Positions 15,299 to 24,400 of a stretch of DNA of 64,000 nucleotides are shown here, piece by piece; positions within the stretch are counted from its first letter, which is position 1; each line of letters begins with the position of its first letter. The position numbers and the translations under genes are program-made. The stretch spans positions 3,162,001 through 3,226,000 of the forward strand of contig OZ243951.1 of NCBI GenBank assembly GCA_965214565.1, given 5' to 3'. Origin of the DNA: VXYK01 sp965214565. Its GTDB lineage: Bacteria > Actinomycetota > Acidimicrobiia > Acidimicrobiales > Aldehydirespiratoraceae. Under the pieces are notes generated by a model that was not told the DNA's origin, ran no database searches, and saw nothing but the letters and a program-made list of their open reading frames with translations.

Positions 15299-16474
15299 TC
15301 AGCCACTCTCGCCGGGTGTGAACTGCGGCATGCAGAGCCCGTCGAGTTCGGTCACCTCGATACGGTCCCGGTTCTCCCAGGTGACCCGGTTGTCCGGGTC
15401 GACGCGGAGCTTGAATTCTCGGAAGCTCATTTCCAGAGCATCGAAGGCGACCAGGCGACCTCGCAGCGGTTCGCCCACTCCCAGCAACAGCTTGAGGGCT
15501 TCAAGCGCCTGGATGCTCCCGACGATCCCGGGCAGGACCCCGAGCACGCCCGCCTCGGCGCATGACGGGGCCATCTCCGCCGGGGGCGCCTCGGGCAGCA
15601 TGTCTCGATACGTGGGTCCCAAGCGAGGGTCGAAGACGGTGATCTGGCCCTCGAAACGGAATATCGAGCCGTGGACCACTGGGATCCCGAGTTTCACGCT
15701 GGCATCGTTCAGCAGGTAGCGGCTCGGGAAGTTGTCGGCACCGTCGACCACGACGTCGTAGCCGGCGAGAATCTCCATGATGTTGTCGGCACCGAGGCGT
15801 ACGTCGTAGGTGACCACATCGACGTCGGGGTTGAGGCCGGTGAGCGTCTTGCGCGCGGAGTCGACCTTGCGCTCCCCTATCCGGTCGGTGTTGTGGAGGA
15901 TCTGCCGTTGGAGGTTCGACTCGTCGACGACGTCCATGTCGATGATGCCGAGCGTCCCGACACCTGCTGCGGCCAGGTACAACGCGGCGGGTGAGCCGAG
16001 CCCTCCCGCACCGAGTAGAAGCACTTTGGAGTTGAGCAGTCTCAGTTGGCCCTCTTCGCCGACTTCGGGGACGAGCAGATGCCGCTGGTAGCGACTTCGC
16101 TGTTCGGGTGTGAGGGTGCGGGGCCTGCTCCAGGGGCGCCCCTCGTCCTTCCACTTGTTGAACCCTCCGTCCATTGAGACGGTGTTGGGGTATCCGAGGT
16201 GCTCCAGGGTCTGCACGGCGAACGCTGAACGCACACCGCCCGCGCACATGACCACCATCGCCGTCTGGCGGTCGGGCACACGGTTCTCGATGTTGGACTC
16301 GAGTTGTCCGCGGGGAATGTGGAGGGAGTCGGGAATCGCCCCCTGTTCGTACTCGTCGGGCTCGCGCACATCCAGAAGCAGGAATCCCTGGTCGAGAAGT
16401 TCCTGCCCGCCAGCTGTGTCGACCTCGGTGATCGACGCTTTCGCTTGGATGAGAAGCTGACGGAAACTGGCCAT
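15299..16474 (-). CDS. rhodanese-ThiF/MoeB fusion (MoeZ-like sulfurtransferase/adenylyltransferase)
   Basis: A 391-residue protein. Residues about 15-115 form a rhodanese domain (LLLDVREPDEYEQGAIP) with active-site loop VVMCAGGVRSAFA. Residues about 120-390 are a ThiF/MoeB E1-like adenylyltransferase with the ATP loop LLLGAGGLGSPAA, SNLQRQILH, and PSCAEAGVLGVLPGIVG with the catalytic Cys. It likely activates and sulfurates the C-terminus of a MoaD/ThiS/CysO-like carrier. The familiar MoeZ order is ThiF first and rhodanese last; here it is reversed. The usual zinc CxxC pair is not seen. No carrier-protein gene lies nearby. Confidence 0.9.
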   Translation of the reverse strand: MASFRQLLIQAKASITEVDTAGGQELLDQGFLLLDVREPDEYEQGAIPDSLHIPRGQLESNIENRVPDRQTAMVVMCAGGVRSAFAVQTLEHLGYPNTVSMDGGFNKWKDEGRPWSRPRTLTPEQRSRYQRHLLVPEVGEEGQLRLLNSKVLLLGAGGLGSPAALYLAAAGVGTLGIIDMDVVDESNLQRQILHNTDRIGERKVDSARKTLTGLNPDVDVVTYDVRLGADNIMEILAGYDVVVDGADNFPSRYLLNDASVKLGIPVVHGSIFRFEGQITVFDPRLGPTYRDMLPEAPPAEMAPSCAEAGVLGVLPGIVGSIQALEALKLLLGVGEPLRGRLVAFDALEMSFREFKLRVDPDNRVTWENRDRIEVTELDGLCMPQFTPGESG

Positions 16475-16508
16475 GGTTAAACCCTACCGACTCAGTCGGG
16501 ATTTCCCA

Positions 16509-17309
16509 TCATTCCGACGATGCCGACATTCCGACGATGACTGGAAGCACATCGCTGATCGACTCCTGCAGCACGACGTCAGCGATGCTGTCGAAGGGCG
16601 TCGGCTCTGCGTTGAGGATCACTATCCGGGCGCCGTTGCCCTGCGCGATCGCAACAGTCTGGTTGATCGGGTGGACCGTCAACGAAGTCCCCACCGCCAA
16701 GAACAGGTCTGCCTCGGTGGCCGCCTTCTCGGAGCGGTGCAGGTTGACCGGATCGAGGGCCTGACCGAACGAGACGGTCGCGGACTTCAGGATTCCCCCG
16801 CACTCCGGGCAGGGCGGGTCATCTTCGCCGGCTCTGACCCGGTCCAGGACCAACTCCATCTCCGCACACCAGTCACAAGACAGACACGCCGCCTTGCGCG
16901 TCGTGCCGTGAATCTCGACAACCTTGGAAGGGTCGCTACCCGCCCGCTGATGCAACTCGTCGATGTTCTGGGTGATCAGCGTGTGGAGCTTCCCCCTGCC
17001 CTCGAGATGCACGAGTGCCCGATGCCCGATATTGGGTTCAACATCGGCCCACAGCTGACCGGCGGCGCGGCGCGCCCAATTCACTCTGCGAACCTCCGGG
17101 TCGCTCACGTAGTAGCGAATGTTGGATGCTTTCTCGGCTTCGGGGTTCTTGGTCCAGAGTCCCTGCGGACCTCGGAAGTCGGGAATTCCCGAGTCGGTGG
17201 AGATCCCCGCTCCGGTCAGGACCGCGACCGCGGCCGCCTCGTCGACCATCTCACGGGCACGGTAGACGCCGCTTTGGCTGGCAGGGGCTTCGTAAGTGGA
17301 GTCGACCAT
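16509..17309 (-). CDS. cobB: Sir2-family NAD-dependent protein deacylase
   Basis: Removes acyl groups from lysine using NAD+. The 266 residues hold VLTGAGISTDSGIPDFRG, the ribose-binding TQNIDELH, catalytic EIHG (His), a Cys4 zinc site (CLSCDWC and CPECGG), and the late VGTSLTVHP and LNAEPTPFD motifs. These are all complete. The start is the ATG at 17307-17309. It is followed on the same strand, after 34 nt, by the rhodanese-ThiF gene. The next gene upstream is divergent. Confidence 0.94.
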   Translation of the reverse strand: MVDSTYEAPASQSGVYRAREMVDEAAAVAVLTGAGISTDSGIPDFRGPQGLWTKNPEAEKASNIRYYVSDPEVRRVNWARRAAGQLWADVEPNIGHRALVHLEGRGKLHTLITQNIDELHQRAGSDPSKVVEIHGTTRKAACLSCDWCAEMELVLDRVRAGEDDPPCPECGGILKSATVSFGQALDPVNLHRSEKAATEADLFLAVGTSLTVHPINQTVAIAQGNGARIVILNAEPTPFDSIADVVLQESISDVLPVIVGMSASSE

Positions 17310-17379
17310 CGTTCAACAATAGGTCACACGGACTGGCGCCAACGCGGGAGGAGCGCACCAATCCACTCGACGAAATGGC

Positions 17380-17407
17380 TTGACATATAACAAAATTTCA
17401 TTATACT
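17380..17407 (+). promoter_or_regulatory. near-consensus sigma-70-type promoter
   Basis: TTGACA at 17380-17385 and TATACT at 17402-17407 are separated by 16 nt in an AT-rich patch between the divergent sirtuin gene and the gene starting at 17467. Its position rules out the upstream in-frame TTG at 17380 as a translation start. Confidence 0.7.
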
Positions 17408-17466
17408 CGTCGATGGCGATGCAAACTGGCGCAACGCAAAGCGCAACAAAACGGCGGGAGTATTAC

Positions 17467-18096
17467 ATGGAACCACCAACACTGGTGTTGGCAAGCTCAT
17501 TGAAGCAGCTTCGGGTCACCCCTTGGAGTGATCCGATAATTGACCGGCTCGGTCACGATCCCAGGTCCCTCTATGTCGAGAAGTTCTGGCTCGGTGTGCT
17601 CGGGCCGACCACGATTCTGTTGTTGAGGCACTGTGCGGCATTCTTCGAGGAGTCCCCGGAAGGTTTCAACCTCGACTTCAAGGCCACGGCCTCAGCGCTC
17701 GGACTGGGGCGGAAGGTCGGGCGTGCAGGCCCGCTGACGCGCAGTTTTGAGCGGGCTTGCCGCTTCAGCGTGGTTCGTTCAATGTCGCCCACGGCGATCG
17801 AAGTGCGGAGGCGGATTCCTCCACTCAACCTCCAGCAGGTCAGTCGTCTGTCGCCGAACCGCCGACACGAACACGCCGCATTTGTCGAGGGAGAACTTCG
17901 CTTGAACAACGAGGCGATCAAGCGCCGGGCACGGCGCTTGGCGCTGGGCCTGGTCGAGTGCGGCGACGCGCTCGACGACGCCGAACTCCAATTGGGCCGT
18001 TGGCGGTTTCATCCGTCGATAGCCGCGGACGCAGTTCGCTGGGCTTGGGACCAGCACCACGGCCCCCTCGACGGCATTGCCAACAGTTCTAACTGA
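17467..18096 (+). CDS. conserved protein of unknown function
   Basis: A 209-residue protein from ATG 17467, preceded by a GGGAG-type ribosome binding site and a strong promoter. The middle section (YVEKFWLGVLGPTTILLLRHCAAFF, then FNLDFKATASALGLG) looks like a helix-rich, winged-helix-like fold. It ends with PPLNLQQVSRLSPNRRHEHA and a basic C-terminal half. From memory it matches a widespread family of unnamed actinobacterial proteins. A DNA-binding role is only a guess. It is convergent with the ACP gene, with two palindromes between. Confidence 0.7.
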   Translation: MEPPTLVLASSLKQLRVTPWSDPIIDRLGHDPRSLYVEKFWLGVLGPTTILLLRHCAAFFEESPEGFNLDFKATASALGLGRKVGRAGPLTRSFERACRFSVVRSMSPTAIEVRRRIPPLNLQQVSRLSPNRRHEHAAFVEGELRLNNEAIKRRARRLALGLVECGDALDDAELQLGRWRFHPSIAADAVRWAWDQHHGPLDGIANSSN

Positions 18097-18109
18097 ACTT
18101 CTCCGGTCA

Positions 18110-18133
18110 AGTCCCGGGACTGTTCCCGGGAAC
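18110..18133. terminator. two abutting 12-bp palindromes between convergent genes
   Basis: AGTCCCGGGACT (18110-18121) and GTTCCCGGGAAC (18122-18133) are each perfect palindromes and lie back to back. They sit between the ends of the 17467 gene and the ACP gene. They could form GC-rich hairpins acting as a bidirectional terminator, though there is no T-tract, or a protein-binding site. Confidence 0.45.
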
Positions 18134-18156
18134 TCGGGGAAGAGCCGTCTCGACGA

Positions 18157-18396
18157 TCAGCCGGCATCGAGGTGGTTGATGAGATCCTGGGGAGTCAGCA
18201 ACTCTGCGAACTCTTCAGCAGAGATGTCTGTGCCGAACTCCTCGTTCACCTTTCGCCAGAACGCCACGATGTCAGCCGACGATACGCCCGCTTCGGCAAC
18301 ATTGCGGGTCAGGTCAAGAGGTTGACCCGGATCCCTTCCCTCAATCTCCACGGTCTGATCAACGATTGCTCTGATTCGTTCTTCGGTTGAAGACAT
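18157..18396 (-). CDS. stand-alone acyl carrier protein
   Basis: A 79-residue acyl carrier protein of the four-helix type. Helix 1 is TEERIRAIVDQTVEIEG. The attachment site reads AGVSSADIVAFW, so the usual Asp-Ser-Leu is Ser-Ser-Ala and the second Ser is the likely phosphopantetheine site. The end, DISAEEFAELLTPQDLINHL, is classic for ACPs. An AGGAG site lies 6 nt before the ATG. It lies 84 nt downstream of the PKS and has its own promoter at 18430-18457. The likely job is to serve the AT-less terminal KS, as an extender or acceptor carrier; this is inferred. Confidence 0.85.
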   Translation of the reverse strand: MSSTEERIRAIVDQTVEIEGRDPGQPLDLTRNVAEAGVSSADIVAFWRKVNEEFGTDISAEEFAELLTPQDLINHLDAG

Positions 18397-18429
18397 CGGT
18401 TGCTCCTTTGGCCGACTGAAAGCGTGCAG

Positions 18430-18457
18430 AGTGTAGCAAGGGGCAATCGTATGTCAA
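18430..18457 (-). promoter_or_regulatory. promoter for the stand-alone ACP gene
   Basis: On the minus strand TTGACA (18452-18457) and TACACT (18430-18435) are 16 nt apart, between the PKS stop and the ACP start. Expected transcription start is about 27 nt before the ACP start codon. It would let the ACP be made independently of the 10-kb PKS message. Confidence 0.65.
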
Positions 18458-18480
18458 TCACCTGGAGGCCAGTTCACCCC

Positions 18481-21400
18481 TCAGACCCAGAACCTCCGCC
18501 GCTGAAACGGGTAGTCCGGCAGCGAGATCCGGCGTCGCTGCTCTGTCTGGAACAGGCTCTCGAAATGAACAGCACGGCGAGCCAGATAGTCGGCCGCCGC
18601 GGAACGAATGAGATCGTCGCGGGCTTGCGCACTCGCCGTGGCGGGTTCGGGCAGCAGGTCCTCGGGTTCTTCGTCCTCCACAAGCGCCCTGAGTTGTCGA
18701 CGCAGCGAATCTACGTCAACGAACAGCAGCGCCGCTCGCTCAGGGAAGTGTCGACGTCCCGTACTCGCAGTCCAGGCCATGTCGGACAGCAACGAGTCAG
18801 TCAACGCGCCGGTCTCGGACAGCAACGAGTTGGTCGCCGCGCCGGCCTCGGACAGCTCCGAGGCGCGGTCGTCGAGCCAGCGCAGATACCGGTCGGCCAG
18901 CTCCCTCAGCGCGTCGGGCGTCTTGGCCGACAGGGGCAGCAGTCTGACGGTTGATCGGTCCGCTGCCCTATCAGACTGAGTGCTGTCGGAATGGGTGCTA
19001 TCTGACTGGGTGCTATCAGCCTGAGGGTAATCGGAGGCCACGACCTGGGGGGATCCCACAGGGCGCCACGACCGGTCCGAACCCGAGGGATCGTCTGCGG
19101 TTACGCCGTAACCGTCGACCACACTGTGCCCCTCGACCACGCTGTGCCGCTCGACCACGCTGTATCCCTGGAGCACGACATGCGCGTTGGCACCGGAGAT
19201 ACCGAACGAGTTGACCGCGGCCATCGGCAACCGTTCAGCGGAGCCCGGCCAGTCCATCGTCTCGGATGCGACTCTCACCGGGATCCGGTCCCAGTTGATC
19301 TCCGGACTCGGCTCGTCGAAGTGAAGCTGCTTGGGAACCACGCCCTGGCGCATGCCCAGCACGACCTTGATCAGGCTGGCTATCGCCGATGCAGTCTCCA
19401 GATGTCCGATGTTGGTCTTGACCGAGCCCATCCACAGTGGGCGCTCCTCTGGGCGTCCCCTTCCGTAGACGGCGGCAACCGCGCCTGCCTCGACCGCGTC
19501 GCCCACGATCGTTCCGGCTCCGTGCGCCTCGACATAGTCGATGTCCTGCGGGTCTGCGCCGGAGCGCGCCAACGCCTCGGTCATCACCCGCTCCTGAGCA
19601 CGCGCGCTGGGCACCGTGAGCGCCAGACCTGTTCCGCTCTGGTTGACCGCAGAGCCACGGACCACACCCCAGATACGGTCACCGTCGGACTCGGCATCAT
19701 CGAGCCGCTTCAGCACCACAACACCACAGCCCTCTCCTCGCACATAGCCGTCGGCTGCTGCGTCGAAGGAGCGACACTGACCCGTCGACGACAGCATCCC
19801 CGACTCCTCGAGGGCCCCGGTGATCCCGCTCGAGAGGACTACGTTCACTCCCCCAACCACCGCCAGGTCGATCTCGCCGCGGCGAAGGCTCTCCGAGGCC
19901 TGGTGCACAGCGACCAACGACGATGCACACGCCAGATCGAGAGGCACCGCCGGACCCTCGAAACCCAGCGTGAACGCCACCCGTCCCACGGTCACGCTCC
20001 CAGCGGTGTTGAGGTGCACTCCAGACAACCCGCTCTTGTCGATCAGGCTGCGGTACTCGCTCGCGCCGACCCCCACATACACTCCGCTGCGACTGCCCCG
20101 TAGACGGTCAGGATCGATCGCCGCGTCCTCGATCGCTCGCCAGGAGGTCTCGAGCAACAGCCGTTGCATCGGATCGACGGTAAGGGCCTCGGAGGGCGAG
20201 ATCCGGAAGAATGCGGGCTCGAACAGGTCGATTCCATCGAGGAACGATCCCCTCCTGTGGGCTGCGTCGGGTGAATCCGGGTCGCCGGGAACTCCGTCCC
20301 AGGAACCTCCGTCCTGGCGCCCGTCGGTTACCGTGTTCTCACCGTCGGCCAGAAGCCGCCAGTACGCCGAGAGATCCTCTGCTTTGGGGAACCGGCAGGC
20401 CATGCCAACAATCGCAATGCCGCTCCGCGCATCAGGAGTGGACAAGAGCCGCGAAATCTCGGGTTGGGTTTCCGGTTCGACCAGCGCCTCTGCCTCGCCT
20501 ATTTGGCCGAACTCTCCGGCCAGGAAACGGGCCAGGCCCGTGACGTTCGGATAGTTGAAGACCGCTGTGTTCGGCACCGTGCACTCACCCTCAAAGGCGC
20601 GGTTCAGACGGTTCCGAAGTTCCACCACCATCAACGAGTCCATCCCCAGGTCGGCGAACTCCGCGGTGGGGGACGGCAGCTCCGGCAGCCGCATCACCGC
20701 GCGCAACTCCTGCTGGAGGAATCCTGCAAGTATCTGCTCACGTTCGTTGGCGGCTGCGTCCTGGAGGTCCGTCAGAATGTTGGTTGCGGAGTCCGACTCG
20801 CCGGTTGAATCGCTCACTGTCGCAGCCAAAAGATCACCGAGCAGCGGCGAGGCGGCCTCGGGACCCTGCGAGACCACATTCCAGTCGACCGCCGCGACCA
20901 TGCCCATGGTGACGTCTTGGCGGACAAGGTGGTCCAAGGCGCGTATCCCCTGCTCGGGGGTGATCCAGCCGGTGCCCGCGGCCTCGAGTTGCCGTTCGAT
21001 TCTCTCCCGCTGCTCCTCTGCCTCACCCAAGCCCGACCAGGCTCCCCAGGCGATCGACTGCCCGGCAAGCCCGAGCGCACGGCGATGGCCTGCGAGCTGG
21101 TCAAGGAATGCGTTGGCCGCAGCATGGTTGGACTGTCCGGGGTTGCCCATAACGCCCGCGACGCTCGAGAACAACACGAACAGGTCCAGGTCGCGGTTCT
21201 CGGTCGCGCGGTGCAGATGCCAGGCTCCAAGCATCTTCGGCCAGAGAACCTCTCGGAACTTGTCCCAACTCTGATTGCCGAGAGCTCCGTCTGAGAGCAC
21301 GCCGACGCTGTGGACCACACCTGCCAGGGGTGGCAGGGACTCGTCGATCCTCCCGAGCATCGCGTCGACTGAAGCCGAGTCGACCACATCCGCCAACTCC

Positions 21401-24400
21401 ACGGTCACCGCCACTCCACGGCCGCGCAGTTCGCTGATCGCTTCGGCAGCCTCGGGATCGGGCTCCCGACGACCGTTCAATACGATGGCCCCCGCTCCCC
21501 GGTCCGCCAGCCAGTTGGCGACGGCGATCCCGATCCCTCCCAGTCCGCCGGTAACAAGATATGTCCGATCGGCGCGCAGCTGCCCGGTCTCAATGGGGGA
21601 ATTGGCCAGAACGATCTTGCCTATGTGGCGTGCTGCCTGCATGTACTTCATGGCGTTGCCCGCCTCGGCCAGCGACCAGCGGGTGTGGACCAGCGGTGAC
21701 AGTTCGCCCGCGCGCAATTGTCTCATAAGGCGCCGCAGCGCGTCGCCGGGGGTTGCAGGGTCGCGCTCCTTGAGAACATCGAGTTCGAGGATCCAATAGG
21801 CCACGTCTTCGCGCACCTCCGACATCTCCTCTTTAGAGAGGATGTCGACTCTCGCCATTTCCACGAAGCGACCGCCCTCGGCCAGACAGGAGAGGCTGGC
21901 GTCGATGAAGCCCGGGCCGGTGAGACTATTGAGCACCACCTGGACCCCCTCACCGCCGGTGGCTTCGAGGATCTGTGCGCCGAAATCGGTTCGACGGCTG
22001 TCGTACACATGGGTGACGCCGAGCGACCGTAGATAGTCCTGCTTGGGTGCGCTGGTCGTGGCGAAGACCTCTGCGCCGACGGCTTGCGCCAACTGCACTG
22101 CGGCCATGCCCACTCCGCCTGTTCCCGCGTGGATCAGCACCCGCTCCCCCGCCTTGAGTTCGGCTAGGTCGAACGACAATGCCGCAGAGACGAAGGCAGT
22201 CGGGATGGTGGCCAGCGCCGCGGCTGCGATGCCATCGGGCGCGTGGGCAACCATCGCGGAACTGGTGACCACCTCTGAGCCGAACGTGCCGAATGCCAGC
22301 CCGACTACGCGGTCACCCAGCGAGAAGTCGGACACATCCTCGCCCGCCTCGACCACCCGACCGCAGAACTCTCCGCCGAGCAACCCCTCCTCGATTACAC
22401 CCAGGGAGCGGAACATGTCCCAGAAATTGAGTCCGGCCGCCTCGACCGCCACCCGCACTTCCGATGGTGCGAGCTCAGTGAGCAGGCAGGGTCCCACGCC
22501 GAGTCCGTCGAGGGCTCCGCTCGGCTCGGGTTCCAAAAGCCAGGTCACCTCGCCCGCCGGGTCGGGCAGGCTGGGTCTGCCGGATCCGGTACCCTCACGC
22601 TCCAGTCGGGCCGCCTGCCGCAGACCCAGCCGATAGGCGATGTGGGTCTCGGCGTCGGGGTGGAGGAGTTCGTTGGCCAGATCGGGCAGCTGCGCCGACC
22701 TGGCCGGGTCCAGATCGATCATCCGGACTCTCAACTGCGGCGCCTCTCGGGCCATGACCTTGCCGAAGCCCCAGAGCTGGGAGCCGGCGATTCCCTCGGC
22801 CGTCTCGTGCTCCAGCACCTGCGATCCGCGGGTCATCAGCCATACGCCGAGGGTCGGGGCCATGTCCGCGTCGGTGATTCCCTGCAGCAGGGCCAACGCG
22901 CTGGTGGTTGAACGCTTCACGTCCTGTGCGAACTGTTCGGTGCTGACATTCGCACCATGGCCGTCGAGCGCGACGAGGTGGACGACACCGCGGAGGGTCG
23001 CCTCGGGTGAGAGCCGCTCGAGCAATGCTTGCCACGCCTCACGACGACTCATGTCGAGCGTGGTCGTCGTGACTCCGGGGTCGTGCAGCAGAGGCGGTCC
23101 GTCGATCGATGCCGTGTCGGTGGATGCAGGGCCGCTGGATGCAGATTCAGCCGTCGGGGCGTCTCTGACGAGCACAACGGTCTGCTTGTGTGCTGCCAAC
23201 TGGTGGCCCAGCGATTCGCCGGAACCTCCCGAATCAGCCGCCAGAATCCACACACCGGGCAGCTCCTCCACCTGGGGCGGACCCTGGGCGATGATCACAC
23301 CGCGGTCAGGCTCACGGGCAGCATCGGAGCGGTCGACGCCCAAGACGTCGGACTCGACAAACCCCGCGTCGGCCAGTGCGGTCTGCCAGACCTCGGGACT
23401 GGCCAGGGCATGGTGCGGGCGGTAGTCGTCGGCAAACCGCCACCAGCCGGCCAGCTGTCCGAAGGTGAGATCTAGCCAACCCTGGCCGCGCAGGTTCTCC
23501 AGTGCCACCAGGTAGCCCGACGGTGCCAACAGCGCTCTGCAATGCTCGAGGGTCTCGTTCAAGTAGCGAGTGGCGTGCAGGACGTTGGACGCAATTACCA
23601 AGTCGTAACCGTGATGGTCGAATCCCTGTTCGACGGGATCGATCTCAATGTCGAGCACCCGATAGTCGATTGAGGCTTCCGTTCCACCGAAGCGCTCCTC
23701 GGCCTCGGCGAAGAAACCGGCGGAGATGTCGGTGTAGATGTAGTCGAAACGCTGCTCGGGAAGCTCCCCGAGCACCGACGCTGTCGCCGAGCCGGTTCCG
23801 GCCCCCACTTCCAGCACTCGCAGCCTGCGACCCTCCGGCAGATCGGCCAGCAGCACACGGACCGTGTCCTGAAGCATCCGGTTGGCGGCTCGGGCGACCG
23901 GCGCTTTCAGATACAGGTCGGCTGCGCTGGGTTCGCCGCTGCTGAAGAGCAGCGTCAGCGGATCGGCCTCGCCGACCAGCACATCCGGCAGCGCTGCGCC
24001 GCTGCGCCTGAACAGCCCGATCTCGGTTGCCCCGTGCGGGTACAGACCCTCCATCTGTTGGGCGAACTCGTCGGGGTCGCCCGGCAGTTGTTCGGGCGGA
24101 GGTTCGTCGGACCCCACCTTTACCAAGAATCCGTCGCCAGTTTCGCTCAGCATTCCGGCTCTGGTCAGCATCTCGAGCATCCGGCGGAACACGCGTTGAT
24201 GCTCGGGCAGCACCCCGAGCAGATGCCGCAACTGCTCGGACTCCACCGATTCACCCGGGACCATTTCCCAACCCAGCCGCGCCATGGCGGCGCGCGCATA
24301 GGACCAGGCCAACCGTTCGAGGTCGGACAGCAGGGAGTCTCTGCTCTGTGAGCCCACGTCCTCGGCCGACAGGTACTGGGAGAACGGTTCGGAGACGGCG

